From the NCBI GenBank assembly GCA_020063565.1, contig JAICDB010000005.1, forward strand, positions 62,001 to 126,000: DNA of 64,000 nt, given 5' to 3'. The number at the start of each line of letters is the position of its first letter. The first letter of the stretch is position 1. Source of the stretch: Clostridiales bacterium. Lineage in GTDB: Bacteria; Bacillota; DSM-16504; Desulfitibacterales; JAICDB01. This document shows, one piece after another, positions 51,457-61,843 of this stretch. A model generated the notes under the pieces. That model made no database searches. It saw nothing but the letters and a program-made list of their open reading frames with translations, and was not told the origin of the DNA. The translations under genes were made by a program, and so were the position numbers.

Positions 51457-53874
51457 TCAAACCATCCCAACAGGATTGACATCTACTTCTACTTTAACTG
51501 AAGTACCAAAGTCCTCATAAAAATTGTGCAGGCTTCTAGCCATTACTTTTCTAGCAAATTTTAAATTCTTCGATTTTAATATGAGCTGCCACCTATATTT
51601 ATTTTTTATCTTGGCAACTGATGCAGGCGCAGGACCTAAAATCATAACTACATTTTCATACCCGCTAATATTTTCTTTTACCAATTCTTTTAGCTTTAAG
51701 GCTGCCTTCCCTACGGTTATCTCATTTCCATGAATAAGAGTGCACTGCACAAGATGGACAAAGGGCGGGTATTTAAAAGTTTTTCTCTGCTTTATTTCCT
51801 CATTATAGAAACTTAGATAATCGTGGTTTTGGGCAGTAAGAATACTTAAATCTGAAGGATTATAGGTTTGGATCACAACTTTACCTTTTTTCTTCCCTCT
51901 TCCTGCTCTACCTGCCACCTGAGTGAGAAGTTGAAAATTTCTCTCCCTTGCTCTAAAATCAGGAAGTTTTAAAACACTGTCTGCATCTATTACACCTACC
52001 AGTGTTACATTAGAAAAATGAAGTCCCTTTGCTATCATCTGTGTTCCAACCATTATTCCACCCTTTTTTTCAAATTCGCCTAATAACTCCTCGGTAGCAC
52101 CTTTTTTAGAGGTGGAATCTGAATCAACCCTGATAACCTTATCTCCAAACCTTTTAGTAAGTTCCTCTTCTACCCTTTGGGTACCTACGCCATATGGTTT
52201 CCAATTCACGCTGCCACACTGCGGGCACTTATCAGGTATTCGTCTTTTATGCTGGCAGTAATGACACTGCAGTACCCCTTTATCTTTATGTACAGTTAGA
52301 GTTACCTGGCAGTTAGGACATTCCATAACAAAACCGCACGATTTACACAAAATAAAAGATGCAAACCCCCTTCTGGTAACTAAGAGCATAGCACTTTCAT
52401 TTTTTTGGATAGTGTGGTGCAAGCTTTCAATCAAGTACCTGCTAAATATGTTATAATTGCCATTTCTTATTTCTTCCCTCATATCTACTACTTCTACATA
52501 GGGAAGAGGCCTGTTATGTACCCTGTTTTTCATATGGAGTAATTTTAAATCAGTACCCCTTGTTCGCCAATAAGTTTCTAAGGATGGAGTTGCACTTCCT
52601 AAAAGAAGTACGCCTTTCTTCATCTGTATTCTTTTCCAAGCTACTTCCCTCGTATGGTATTTAGGATTTACATCTTGCTTATATGTCCATTCATGTTCCT
52701 CATCAATTACTATCAAACCCAAATTTTTACAAGGAGCGAACACTGCTGAACGCGCTCCTACCACTACTTTACATTCACCATTTTTTATTTTCCGCCAGTA
52801 ATTGTATTTTTCGGAAGCTGTAATACCGCTATGTAGAACAGCTACGCTATCCCCAAATTCTCCGTGCAATTGTTTAACTAAATTAAGGGTTAACGTAATC
52901 TCCGGCACAAGTACTATGGCTTGTTTACCAAAACTAATTGCTTTTTCCACCAGTCTAACATAAATTTCCGTTTTGCCACTACCAGTTACACCATGGAGAA
53001 GAAATCTTGAGGCAGTTTCAGCCAGTAATGCTTCTGTCAAGGTATTTAAGATACTCTTTTGCTGCGGCAAAAGTTTTTTTCTTTCAACTTTTACAGGTTC
53101 ATGACTACCCTGATCATTCTCTTCCTTTACAGCAACAATTTTTTTATTTTGTAGTGCCTTAACAGTACTGTAGTCACAATTAGCTTTATCTATTAAATTT
53201 TTAAGGGGAATTCCATTGTTTTGCCGGAGTATACTCACAATTTTTTTTTGTTTTACTGCGCGTGTAGTTATCATTTTTTCTGCTGTTTCATTATCTACAG
53301 CCAAGTACACTTTTTTAATCTTCTTTTCTTTAGTCCCCGACTCTAATTCTGTATTTTCCTGGAGAATACCTTTAGACTTTAAATTACGTATAGCATTCAG
53401 TGAAGAGTTAAATTTTCGTTGAAGGCTGGATAATAAAACTTTTCCTTTTCCACTAACATATTCTATAATTTCTCTGTCTTCATTATCCATTTCTTCCGTA
53501 CTAACATTTTTACCAACAGAGACATATTTTTTCACTTTGGAAATACTGCCCAAAGGTAAAAAGCAGCGCAAACATAATGCCAGCGGGCACAAATATTGCT
53601 CACTCATCCATTTAGCAATTGAAATTATTTCCTCATCAAGAGCCAGGTCACTATCTACAACAGAAATTACCTCTTTAATATTGTCTATTTTGGCTTTTTT
53701 TTCCAACTGTAAAACAAAACCATCAACTAAAATTGAACCGAAGGGAACAATTACCCTGCTACCTATAGTAATTTCTTTTTGGATTGAATCAGCAACTTTG
53801 TATTGATATGTCTTGTATAAACCGCCAACATTTTTATTAACCAATACTTCTACATACTGCGGGCTATCCTCCAC
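51457..53874 (-). CDS. priA: Primosomal replication restart helicase PriA
   Basis: PriA reloads the replicative helicase at collapsed forks. The 805-residue protein has an N-terminal DNA-binding domain (about 1-110), a winged-helix region, Walker [20 protein letters not shown] as Walker [13 protein letters not shown], the zinc-binding insert with eight Cys ([13 protein letters not shown] to CPQCGS), and [15 protein letters not shown] with QVAGRAGRG. The start is GTG with AGAAGGAGGCTTCCCT. It lies directly upstream of def. No coaBC gene precedes it here. Confidence 0.97.
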   Translation of the reverse strand: MEDSPQYVEVLVNKNVGGLYKTYQYKVADSIQKEITIGSRVIVPFGSILVDGFVLQLEKKAKIDNIKEVISVVDSDLALDEEIISIAKWMSEQYLCPLALCLRCFLPLGSISKVKKYVSVGKNVSTEEMDNEDREIIEYVSGKGKVLLSSLQRKFNSSLNAIRNLKSKGILQENTELESGTKEKKIKKVYLAVDNETAEKMITTRAVKQKKIVSILRQNNGIPLKNLIDKANCDYSTVKALQNKKIVAVKEENDQGSHEPVKVERKKLLPQQKSILNTLTEALLAETASRFLLHGVTGSGKTEIYVRLVEKAISFGKQAIVLVPEITLTLNLVKQLHGEFGDSVAVLHSGITASEKYNYWRKIKNGECKVVVGARSAVFAPCKNLGLIVIDEEHEWTYKQDVNPKYHTREVAWKRIQMKKGVLLLGSATPSLETYWRTRGTDLKLLHMKNRVHNRPLPYVEVVDMREEIRNGNYNIFSRYLIESLHHTIQKNESAMLLVTRRGFASFILCKSCGFVMECPNCQVTLTVHKDKGVLQCHYCQHKRRIPDKCPQCGSVNWKPYGVGTQRVEEELTKRFGDKVIRVDSDSTSKKGATEELLGEFEKKGGIMVGTQMIAKGLHFSNVTLVGVIDADSVLKLPDFRARERNFQLLTQVAGRAGRGKKKGKVVIQTYNPSDLSILTAQNHDYLSFYNEEIKQRKTFKYPPFVHLVQCTLIHGNEITVGKAALKLKELVKENISGYENVVMILGPAPASVAKIKNKYRWQLILKSKNLKFARKVMARSLHNFYEDFGTSVKVEVDVNPVGMV

Positions 53875-53986
53875 AGGGAAGCCTCCTTCTAAAGTCTTCT
53901 TGATTTATTATATCAAAAGCAGGAAATATTTTTAAGTATCATCAATAATGGATTAAAAGCTGAAAATATGAACTAAAAAATTGCAA

Positions 53987-54015
53987 TTAAACCCCAGACT
54001 AATTCTGGGGTTGTC
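53987..54015 (-). terminator. Terminator after CoA-transferase gene
   Basis: Minus-strand AACCCCAG-AATTAGT-CTGGGGTT followed by TAATT. The stem is 8 bp and perfect, 10 bp past the stop codon. Confidence 0.7.
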
Positions 54016-54022
54016 CTATCCT

Positions 54023-55318
54023 TTAAATTAAATTGAGCTTTTTAGCCTCTTGTGTTAAAGATTCTCTAAAATCCGGATGAGCAATATTTATAAGGCTTCT
54101 TGTCCTTTCACGTAAAGATTTACCTTTTAAATTGCATACTCCAAATTCTGTAACTACATAACCCACTTCAGTTCGTGGCGTGGTTACAACTGCTCCTGAT
54201 GGTAATGTTGAAACTATCCGGGAAACATTTCCACCCTGTGCTACAGAATTAAGGGCAATTATCGGTTTACCACCATTTGCAGCATTTGCACCCCTCAAAA
54301 AATCTACCTGTCCACCTGTTCCACTGAATTGATAATGTCCCAAACTTTCAGCAGCGACCTGGCCCGTTAGATCTATCTGAAGTGCCGCATTAATTGCAAC
54401 CATTTTGTAATTTTTACTAATAACGGCGGGATCATTGGTATATGAAACAGGATGCATTTCTACAACTGGATTATCATCTAAAAAGTCATATAACTTCCTG
54501 GTTCCTGCAGCAAAAGTTCCTATAATTTTTCCTCTATGAATAGTCTTTTTAGCATTAGTAATTACACCTTTATTAACTAAATCCACCATACCATCTGTAA
54601 GCATCTCGGAATGTATTCCCAAATCTTTTTTATCGGTTAAATATTTTGTAATTGCATTGGGTATGGCGCCTATACCCAACTGTAAAGTAGACCCATCCTC
54701 GACCAGCTCAGCTATTTGTTGTCCAATTTTTTCCTCAGCCGGCCCCACCTCTGCTTGGGGTATTTCAATTAACGGCACATGATTTTCTACTAGACAATCC
54801 ACTTCACTGATATGGACAAAGCTATTTCCCAATGTTCTAGGCATATATTTGTTCACTTCAAGAATTACCCTGTCGGCATTTTTTATGGCTTCCCATGTAT
54901 AATCTACTGACACTCCAAGACTAAAAAATCCATGCTTATCCATTGGAGAAACTGCTGCCATTACCACATTGGGATTAAGATATTCACAAATGAGCCGCGG
55001 GGATTCAAAAAAATAGTTGGGAACACTTTCGGCATGTCCGGAATTAACCGCTTTTCTGGAGATACCACTGATAAACCATGAATAATGTTTTACATTGTTA
55101 TTATATTCATCTTCAAAGTACCGCCATGACCTTAAAGGCAGCATTTGGTGAACGGTAATACCATCAAATTGGTGAAGATTATCGCTTAAAAATCCTACAA
55201 GCCCAACTGGCTCACCACACCCTAGAGGAAGTACTATTTTATCTTTGTTTTGTATTAGACTTAAAGCTTCAGAAAAAGTAGATTTTTTCTGTTCATATAA
55301 TGATAAAAAATTAGCCAT
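54023..55318 (-). CDS. Acetyl-CoA hydrolase/transferase family CoA-transferase
   Basis: The 431-residue protein belongs to the acetyl-CoA hydrolase/4-hydroxybutyrate or butyryl-CoA:acetate CoA-transferase family. Visible are LQLGIGAIPNAI, the glutamate in GIHSEMLTDGMVDL expected to form the glutamyl-CoA intermediate, and the late YQFSGTGGQVDFLRGA with VTEFGVCNLKGKS. The acyl-CoA used cannot be read from sequence. Length fits the 4-hydroxybutyrate/butyryl type rather than the longer succinyl-CoA type. ATG 55318 follows AGGAGGGTGGAG. It stands alone, with no partner butyrate genes, and ends in a terminator. Confidence 0.88.
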   Translation of the reverse strand: MANFLSLYEQKKSTFSEALSLIQNKDKIVLPLGCGEPVGLVGFLSDNLHQFDGITVHQMLPLRSWRYFEDEYNNNVKHYSWFISGISRKAVNSGHAESVPNYFFESPRLICEYLNPNVVMAAVSPMDKHGFFSLGVSVDYTWEAIKNADRVILEVNKYMPRTLGNSFVHISEVDCLVENHVPLIEIPQAEVGPAEEKIGQQIAELVEDGSTLQLGIGAIPNAITKYLTDKKDLGIHSEMLTDGMVDLVNKGVITNAKKTIHRGKIIGTFAAGTRKLYDFLDDNPVVEMHPVSYTNDPAVISKNYKMVAINAALQIDLTGQVAAESLGHYQFSGTGGQVDFLRGANAANGGKPIIALNSVAQGGNVSRIVSTLPSGAVVTTPRTEVGYVVTEFGVCNLKGKSLRERTRSLINIAHPDFRESLTQEAKKLNLI

Positions 55319-55417
55319 CTCCACCCTCCTATTAGCACCTGATATTATTAACATGTTATTATTATCTGGTACTAATATTCGCTGGAGATGGCTTTATATC
55401 CTTTTTTATTTTTAAAT

Positions 55418-56845
55418 TTAAATTGTTAAAACACCATCTTCATTTTTTACTACACGCAAGATCTTTTCCTCCTGCCCTGTATCGGCATTAACATAGACTA
55501 AGTAGTTCAAGCCATTAATGCTGCCATAAAACTCATATGTCATTACTTCCTTTCCAGTAGATAAAGGTATTATAGCCTTTCTACTTGTTTTAACCTTAAA
55601 GTTGGGTTCTAAAGCTTTTTGTGCTTCTTCCAAAGAGAGTTTCGTTTCAGGTATTTCTCTATCATGATTAGCAAATATGTAATTTCTTGCCTCATAACCT
55701 ATAATTTCTCCATTATCCAGAGCAACCTTTACCTTTACAAGGTCTGGATATATAATCACATTGTCTTTTATAGCTGCAAAAGAAACTACAGCCTGGTTTA
55801 AAGCCCTCAGTACTCCTGTAGGTTTGAAATTCTCCATACCAATGGAATCCATGAACTTTACAGCTTTAGCTTGAGCATCTTGTAGCGAGAAGTACCTACC
55901 GTCTATATTTCTGGTATTTACAACCCACATTACCCTACCGCCTTTTTTGGTAATGCTAATATAACTTTGGTTGCCAACTTCCCTATTATGTGGGATAACG
56001 TTTATCAAATATGTTTCTAAAGGCGGACCACCGTTTTTTAATTGCCTTCTCAATCTTTCCCGACTATCAGGGTTTTGCAAATCATCAGCCATCTCTTTGA
56101 TCTGTTCTTCCCGGTCAATAACCTTGTATCTAACAGGTTGTCCCTGCAAATTTAAAAATTTCTTTGCAACTGCTATTGCTTGTCCTTCGGTAATTTCAGG
56201 TCCTTCCAGTTGGCGAGGCTTTTTAAGCAAATTTTCATCAGCAAATGGACCATCATAAACAAGCTGCGGGAATTGCTGCATCTGATCCTCTATTTCACTA
56301 AACGTATTTGTAGGAAGCTTTCTAGTAGCTGAAGAGAAATTTCTTTCCTCCTTGGCAGCCATTTTTATCCAAGGATATTCTCTATCTGCTAAGCTAGCTT
56401 CAAATTTCATAAGCTGATCGGTTAACAATCTAGCTCTTTTATATAGTCCAGCAATTTGTTTAGATTCACTATCTGATTTTCGTTCTCCCTTTAATAAAGT
56501 AAAACTATAATCTGCCAGTTGGTTTAGATATTTTTGTGTATTAACTAGAGGCTCTTTACTCAAAGGAAGTTTTGCAAGATTTTGTTGGGCAGTATTTGCC
56601 TGTCTCCACATATTTGCTAAAACTTCTCTTCTTTGCATAGGAGTAGAAGCAACCATTGCTTTAGAAATAGTAACTTCCAGCTGCTGCAAATCAGAGGTTA
56701 ACTCATAAAAAGCTTGCTGCAAAGAATTTTCCCGTTGTAACAAAATCTCATTTTTATCCTTCTGCTGTTGAAAACCCCAGTATCCAACTGCAAATAAAGC
56801 TACCACAAGTGCGCTAAGTGTTATATAGTACCATTTATTTCTCAT
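55418..56845 (-). CDS. ypeB: Germination protein YpeB
   Basis: YpeB is needed for localisation and stability of the cortex-lytic enzyme SleB. The protein of about 475 residues has one N-terminal membrane segment (WYYITLSALVVALFAVGYWGF), a helical region to about 180, and three PepSY-like modules (for example EGPEITEGQAIAVAKKFL, RYFSLQDAQAKAVKFMDSI, LSLEEAQKALEP). Two adjacent ATGs occur. The second is better spaced from GGAGGTGAG. It follows sleB by 11 bp in the standard sleB-ypeB operon. Confidence 0.95.
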   Translation of the reverse strand: MRNKWYYITLSALVVALFAVGYWGFQQQKDKNEILLQRENSLQQAFYELTSDLQQLEVTISKAMVASTPMQRREVLANMWRQANTAQQNLAKLPLSKEPLVNTQKYLNQLADYSFTLLKGERKSDSESKQIAGLYKRARLLTDQLMKFEASLADREYPWIKMAAKEERNFSSATRKLPTNTFSEIEDQMQQFPQLVYDGPFADENLLKKPRQLEGPEITEGQAIAVAKKFLNLQGQPVRYKVIDREEQIKEMADDLQNPDSRERLRRQLKNGGPPLETYLINVIPHNREVGNQSYISITKKGGRVMWVVNTRNIDGRYFSLQDAQAKAVKFMDSIGMENFKPTGVLRALNQAVVSFAAIKDNVIIYPDLVKVKVALDNGEIIGYEARNYIFANHDREIPETKLSLEEAQKALEPNFKVKTSRKAIIPLSTGKEVMTYEFYGSINGLNYLVYVNADTGQEEKILRVVKNEDGVLTI

Positions 56846-56859
56846 CATCTCACCTCCAT

Positions 56860-57564
56860 CTATCTTCCAAATACATGCTTGCCAATTTTAAACCAGATGC
56901 TCCGACTCCAAATCCAGCTCGATGTAGCTGTAGCAGGGTTCCAATAATATAAAGCGCCACCTGTGGGATCCCAACCATTTAAAGCATCATTTGCTGCCCT
57001 TTTAGCAGATGCATCCGGAGTTAACCAAATTTGCCCATCACTAACTGCCGAAAATGCACCGGGTTGAAAAATAACACCTGGAATCGTGTTAGGAAATGAG
57101 GGATGTTCAACTCTATTAAGAACAACTGCAGCGATAGCTACCTGGCCTATATAAGGTTCTCCCCTTGCTTCCCCATGGATTATTCTGGCAAGCAATCGTA
57201 CATCATCTTGATTTCTTACAGCGGACCAGTTACCAGCTACAGCGGGCCTAGCAGCATTGGCATTGAGAAGAGCTGAAATGGTTCTAGGCCCCGCAACTCC
57301 ATCGACAACTAATCCCCTGCTCCTTTGGAATCTTCGAACTGCTGCTGCGGTTCTTGGTCCGTAGATTCCATCTACAGGACCAGGATAAATTCCTAGGTTG
57401 TCCAACCTTCTTTGGAGCTGCCTTACATCCCACCCCCTCGTTCCTATCGTTAAAGTTCTTTCTCCTAAAGTTTCAGTAGTCTCTTCTTGGGAAAAATAAG
57501 ATATACCTGAAACTATCAAAACACAGAGAAATATACTTAAAACTACCCACCTTTTTCTTTTCAA
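56860..57564 (-). CDS. sleB: Spore cortex-lytic enzyme SleB
   Basis: SleB is a lytic transglycosylase that degrades muramic-lactam-containing cortex during germination. The 234-residue protein has an N-terminal membrane/signal segment (WVVLSIFLCVLIVSGISYF), a peptidoglycan-binding domain (about 36-100, GTRGWDVRQLQRRL, VDGIYGPRTAAAVRRFQ) and a cell-wall hydrolase_2 domain with the catalytic Glu in IHGEARGEPYIGQVA. The start is TTG with AAAGGGAGGTAAAAAA. It is encoded directly before ypeB. Confidence 0.96.
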   Translation of the reverse strand: MKRKRWVVLSIFLCVLIVSGISYFSQEETTETLGERTLTIGTRGWDVRQLQRRLDNLGIYPGPVDGIYGPRTAAAVRRFQRSRGLVVDGVAGPRTISALLNANAARPAVAGNWSAVRNQDDVRLLARIIHGEARGEPYIGQVAIAAVVLNRVEHPSFPNTIPGVIFQPGAFSAVSDGQIWLTPDASAKRAANDALNGWDPTGGALYYWNPATATSSWIWSRSIWFKIGKHVFGR

Positions 57565-57731
57565 TTTTTTACCTCCCTTTTAAATTTTTCTTCCCTATGT
57601 TATTTTCCACCAAGGCTAAACTGTCTATTCAAAAAATTTTTTGTTTACTCCAAAAAATAAAAGACCGAAAGAAAATATAGTTCTTAATTTCTTGTAACAT
57701 AATAACCTTTGGAGGTGGTAAAATGGGTAAT

Positions 57732-57764
57732 ATAAAAAGCCGCCAAAATCGACGGCTTTTTATC
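57732..57764. terminator. Terminator after cytochrome c gene
   Basis: AAAAAGCCG-CCAAAATCGA-CGGCTTTTT ends 14 bp before the cytochrome c stop codon region and works in both directions. Confidence 0.75.
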
Positions 57765-57777
57765 ATTATGCAATTTC

Positions 57778-58737
57778 TTATTTTGTAAGTTCTTCAAATT
57801 TAGTTTTTTGCTCCTTTGCTGCCTTTAATACCAGTTCAATGTACTCAGGATTGTGTACTCCATAAGATTTGTCAGCTTCAACAAGAGTAATAAGAGTTAG
57901 TGCATTACCGTAAGCATTTTTAGCTTCCTCAGATAATTTACTTTCTCCCTCTTCAGGATTAACCATTTTACCTGCTTCAGATAACCAGGCAGAAAGAGGT
58001 TCTAACTCTTCCTTTACAGACTCCTGAATAGTTGCTATTAATTTTCCTGGATCTTTATCGCTACCTTCCTTATGGCAAGTGCTACATTCTTTATTAACTA
58101 CAATTTCTTCAGGTTTCGGAGGCATGAAATCATGGTCTAAATTATTTGTAAAGTGACAATCAAAGCAACTATAATCGTGTTCATATTTTCCTGACGGAGT
58201 TTCGGAAACTAAGTCTCCAATTGCAACTCCTTTAAATACCTCTGCTCGAGGATGATGGACCTCATGACCCAATTCTATTCCTTCTCCAGTATGACATGTA
58301 CCACATGCTTGAACAGGGTCACTTTCTCGAAGTGCAAACAGATTCTTACTATCCATCACGTGGCATACCCTACAAGTAATGCCTTCAGCTATTTCTCCGT
58401 TAGCACGGTCAGGAGCATATTTTCCTCCTTCTTTAAAGTCTGCAATAACAGCATTATGGTCATCCAGTCTTTTTACAGCGCTATGACATTCGATACACCT
58501 GTCAGCATAATATCCTTCACTTGTTAACCTCTTTTCAAAAAAGCTATAGTGTCCGGACTTTTTCACCTGCTCAGTTAAAGGAACTACTTCAGGCATAACT
58601 TCCACTTCTTTAATTACCTCTTTTTCGCCTACCTTTACTTCTGGTTCAGCCTGTGCCTTTTCCTGGCTCTGACCACATCCTGCAAGTACTACCACTAACA
58701 GCAAGACAATAAAAACTAAACAAAACCTCCTCTTCAT
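57778..58737 (-). CDS. Five-haem lipoprotein cytochrome c
   Basis: The 319-residue protein has a lipoprotein signal (VLLLVVVLAGC, Cys21 as lipid anchor) and five CxxCH haem-binding motifs (CIECH, CRVCH, CGTCH, CFDCH, CSTCH), with extra histidines between them for bis-His ligation. The C-terminal 90 residues are helical and charged. No CxxCK typical of NrfA is present. It would be an outer-face, membrane-anchored electron carrier or small reductase subunit. It lies downstream of the ccsA/resB genes needed for haem attachment and of a two-component system. ATG 58737 follows GAAAGGAGGCGCAAAT. The redox partner is unknown. Confidence 0.9.
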   Translation of the reverse strand: MKRRFCLVFIVLLLVVVLAGCGQSQEKAQAEPEVKVGEKEVIKEVEVMPEVVPLTEQVKKSGHYSFFEKRLTSEGYYADRCIECHSAVKRLDDHNAVIADFKEGGKYAPDRANGEIAEGITCRVCHVMDSKNLFALRESDPVQACGTCHTGEGIELGHEVHHPRAEVFKGVAIGDLVSETPSGKYEHDYSCFDCHFTNNLDHDFMPPKPEEIVVNKECSTCHKEGSDKDPGKLIATIQESVKEELEPLSAWLSEAGKMVNPEEGESKLSEEAKNAYGNALTLITLVEADKSYGVHNPEYIELVLKAAKEQKTKFEELTK

Positions 58738-58874
58738 ATTTGCGCCTCCTTTCACATAATAAGTAAAAAAATTACTTTCTTTATGAAGTTTCCACATCAA
58801 AATAAATAGCTCCTTCACGCTCCGCAGATTCATTACTTTAGTTTATAATTACTATTAATAACAATTATCGAAAG

Positions 58875-58906
58875 AAAAAGCTAAGTTCGAAGACTTAGCT
58901 TTTTAA
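58875..58906 (-). terminator. Terminator overlapping response regulator stop codon
   Basis: Minus-strand AAAAAGCTAAGT-CTTCGA-ACTTAGCTTTTT followed by CTTTCG. The TAA stop of the regulator lies within the stem. It separates the two-component operon from the cytochrome c gene. Confidence 0.8.
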
Positions 58907-59503
58907 GAGCAAGAGATTATGTTTAACTGCATAGGCTGCAGCTTCCGCTCTATTCTTTAGACCCAATTTGTGCAATATCCCGCTAACATAATTTTTTATA
59001 GTTTGATCACTAAACCACAATTCACCAGCAATCTCTCTATTGGTTTTTCCTTCTGCAATCATTATTAGTATTTTGGTTTCTATTTCATCTAAAACTTCAT
59101 TTTCTTTTATTTTTTGATTTTCCTTAAGTAATGATTTACCACTTGCTATCTTTTCTAAAACCTCTATTAACTTTTCACGACTTATATCTTTTGTGATAAA
59201 ACCTTTAGCGCCAGCTCGAGCGGTTTCATATATTATCCTTTCCTCTTTAAAACTTGTTAACATTAAAATTTTAGCTCTTTCATTATAGGCTATAATACTT
59301 TTACAAACATTTATTCCACTGATATCAGGTAATTGCAGATCAAGCAAAACAATGTCAGGTAAATATTGCTTGTACTTCTTTAGCGCTTCTTCGCCAGAAG
59401 TTGCTGTTTCAACCACTTCATAATCAGGTATTGTTTGTATCAATAATTTTAACCCATCAAGCACAATATTGTGGTCATCAACAAGCAAAATCTTTTCTCC
59501 CAT
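58895..59503 (-). CDS. NarL/LuxR-family response regulator
   Basis: The 202-residue protein has a receiver domain with DDHN at 9-12, the phosphoacceptor D55 in VLLDLQLPD and the signalling Thr/Lys in LMLTSFKEE. A C-terminal LuxR-type HTH follows (ETKILIMIAEGKTNREIAGELWFSDQTIKNYVSGILHKLGLKNRAEAAAYA). Its start overlaps the end of the kinase gene by 26 bp, so the two are coupled partners. Targets are probably the adjacent cytochrome or ccs genes, by inference only. Confidence 0.95.
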   Translation of the reverse strand: MGEKILLVDDHNIVLDGLKLLIQTIPDYEVVETATSGEEALKKYKQYLPDIVLLDLQLPDISGINVCKSIIAYNERAKILMLTSFKEERIIYETARAGAKGFITKDISREKLIEVLEKIASGKSLLKENQKIKENEVLDEIETKILIMIAEGKTNREIAGELWFSDQTIKNYVSGILHKLGLKNRAEAAAYAVKHNLLLLKS

Positions 59504-60905
59504 AAAATTCTCTCCTTAAAGGAATATTTAGTTCTATCTTTGTACCGTTATCACCTGATATTTCAAAGGTCCCGCCAAGATTTTTAACCCTTTTTTCAAT
59601 ATTCTTCAATCCTAATCCTTTATGATCTTTTTGCAGGTCACTTAATTTTTCAATTCCAATCCCGTTATCTACAATACTTAAATTTAAATCTTTAGATGTT
59701 TTATTAACCTCTAAAATCACTTCATCAGCTTCTGAATGTTTAAGAATATTTACGAGCGCCTCTTTTATAACAAAATACAAATTACAAACTATATCTTTAT
59801 TAAGTTTGCTGCCTGTTTCATCATTAAATATATAGTCAACTTTAATACCAGAAATATTTTGAAACTCATCTATTAAATTTTCAATGCCTTCACTAAGATT
59901 TTCAAATCTAAAGTTGATGACATTATTATTGTAAATATACTGTCTTAATTCAGAAATAATTTCAGTGAGCTGGTTTTTGGTTTTCTCAAGCTGCTGAGCT
60001 AATTCATCCTTACCACTACTGGAAGATATAAATTTAGCATGTTCAAGTTGCAATGTAATTGCGTAAATTGATTGGATAATTCCATCATGCAGTTCACGAC
60101 TAATTCTATCTCTTTCACGCTGCAATAACTCCTGTTTGCTTAAAAACAATTGCTTTTCTCGATTGTGTTCCTTTATTTCCATCATAATGCTTATAAATGA
60201 AAATAAAATAACTATTCCTAAAAAAATTTCAATTTGTTCTCCTTTAAAAGCTATAACTGAACTTATAGTTGCCCTATTGATAACATTTGCCGGAAAAGAA
60301 GAAGAAGGAAAGGAGTACAAACTAACTACTAAACCATAGCAAACGATAGCAAATGCTAAGATTCTGGAGGAGATTTTGCTTTTTTTATATTTATTTCCGG
60401 AAAGAAGATTACTTACTTTCAAAAAAACTATGCCTGAAATAAGTCCTCCCGGTAATGCCAAAAAGTACTTACTGGCATTTTCAATATTTAAACTCCATTC
60501 AACTATATTACCTGCCATAAAGCTATTTGGTAAATTAAATACATACAAAAACCAAAAACTTATCATAACAACAAATAATAATCTATAATATTTAAAGTGA
60601 TCAGTTAAAATTCCTATAGCTTCAATTCCAAATGCCAGCAAGCAGGAATATGAAAGCGACACTAAAAATCTGTGTCCCAAATTTACATTTAAAACTTCTA
60701 AACTTAACTGATCCATTAACAATGGATAAAAAAGATGCTGCCACTCTGCAACACCTTTTATCACAGCAAAAGCGGAAAGTAACCACAGCTTTTTAGCTAT
60801 ATAGTTGTCCATATGCCGGAAGTGAATAAATATAGCTATTCCTAAAATAAAGTAAGTTAGCCCATAAACAAAAAATTCTCCTTCTGTAGGACAGACAAAC
60901 TCCAT
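59478..60905 (-). CDS. NarL-type membrane sensor histidine kinase
   Basis: The 475-residue kinase has about seven hydrophobic segments in residues 10-245 with little extracellular loop, so the signal may be membrane-borne. A short coiled coil follows, then a HisKA_3 dimerisation region with the phospho-acceptor H273 in RISRELHDGIIQSIYA, and a HATPase domain with IVDNGIGIEKL and KGLGLKNIEKRV. ATG 60905 is supported by GCGGAGGTTTAGAG. The frame extends 70 codons upstream into ccsA, but that part is spurious. The position after resB-ccsA suggests a respiratory or redox signal. Confidence 0.92.
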   Translation of the reverse strand: MEFVCPTEGEFFVYGLTYFILGIAIFIHFRHMDNYIAKKLWLLSAFAVIKGVAEWQHLFYPLLMDQLSLEVLNVNLGHRFLVSLSYSCLLAFGIEAIGILTDHFKYYRLLFVVMISFWFLYVFNLPNSFMAGNIVEWSLNIENASKYFLALPGGLISGIVFLKVSNLLSGNKYKKSKISSRILAFAIVCYGLVVSLYSFPSSSFPANVINRATISSVIAFKGEQIEIFLGIVILFSFISIMMEIKEHNREKQLFLSKQELLQRERDRISRELHDGIIQSIYAITLQLEHAKFISSSSGKDELAQQLEKTKNQLTEIISELRQYIYNNNVINFRFENLSEGIENLIDEFQNISGIKVDYIFNDETGSKLNKDIVCNLYFVIKEALVNILKHSEADEVILEVNKTSKDLNLSIVDNGIGIEKLSDLQKDHKGLGLKNIEKRVKNLGGTFEISGDNGTKIELNIPLRREFYGRKDFAC

Positions 60906-60969
60906 CTCTAAACCTCCGCATACTTCTTTTTTTAAAAAAACTTCTACACACATTAGAAATTTCCTTTTA

Positions 60970-61006
60970 ATAAAAAAGCTTCCAGAGAGCTTCCGGAAGC
61001 TTTTCA
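60970..61006 (-). terminator. Terminator after ccsA
   Basis: Minus-strand AAAGCTTCC-GGAAGCTCTCT-GGAAGCTTT followed by TTTATT, just past the ccsA stop codon. Confidence 0.75.
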
Positions 61007-61831
61007 TTATGCGTAACTGTGTAGTCCAGGCAACAAGTAGGTTACCCCTACAAATGTAAAAATTACTGCAATAAAACCTACTACAGCCAGAATCATGGAC
61101 TTTCTGCCTTTCCAACCCATCATTAATCTAATATGGAGATAAACAGCATATATGAACCAGGTAATAAGCGCCCAGGTTTCTTTGGGGTCCCAACTCCAAT
61201 ATTTACCCCAAGCATATTCAGCCCAGACCGCCCCTGTTACCAGTACTAAGGTAAGAAAAGGCATAGCAAAAAATATGATCTTATATGTTAGTTCTTCTAA
61301 TACTTTTAATTCTGGAAGAGATTTAACCAGTTTGCTTTTACTTCCCATCAAAATTAACTGATCCTTTATTAAATACATTAGAGCTAAAGCAAAGGATACT
61401 GCAAATGCTCCATATGCAATAACAGCTGTAAAGACATGGATATGAAGCCAATAGCTTCTTAATGCCGGCATCATCGGACTAATCCTTGTAGGATCCTGTG
61501 AAAATGTCAGCCACATTATAAAGATTGTTGCCATGGGCAACACAAATACGCCTACTGTATTCATTTTATATTTAAATTCGATAATTATATAAATTAGTAC
61601 TATCCCCCATAAAAAGAACAAGCCAAATTCAAACATATTTCCCAATGGCAGAGTGCCAGTTAGCAGGGAACGAACAACTAAGGATGCTGTATTTAAAAGA
61701 AAGCCAATAATAGTAACATAAGTAGCTACTCGACTTCTGTTTCCGGTAAAGAGATTTGCAATATACAATAATGAAGCAGTAAAATATCCAACTAATGTTG
61801 CAATTAGCAGATTCACTAATAAATTTGCCAT
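61007..61831 (-). CDS. ccsA: Cytochrome c biogenesis protein CcsA (ResC)
   Basis: CcsA/ResC delivers haem to the outer membrane face and with ResB ligates it to CxxCH motifs (System II). The 274-residue protein has about eight membrane segments and the haem-handling tryptophan-rich motif WGKYWSWDPKETWALITW near 215-232, flanked by conserved histidines (HIHVFTAVIAYGAF, YLHIRLMMGWKGRKS). GGGGGATATTTAA precedes the ATG. It follows resB by 12 bp. The partner cytochrome c gene is 2.3 kb downstream. Confidence 0.95.
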   Translation of the reverse strand: MANLLVNLLIATLVGYFTASLLYIANLFTGNRSRVATYVTIIGFLLNTASLVVRSLLTGTLPLGNMFEFGLFFLWGIVLIYIIIEFKYKMNTVGVFVLPMATIFIMWLTFSQDPTRISPMMPALRSYWLHIHVFTAVIAYGAFAVSFALALMYLIKDQLILMGSKSKLVKSLPELKVLEELTYKIIFFAMPFLTLVLVTGAVWAEYAWGKYWSWDPKETWALITWFIYAVYLHIRLMMGWKGRKSMILAVVGFIAVIFTFVGVTYLLPGLHSYA

Positions 61832-61843
61832 TTAAATATCCCC

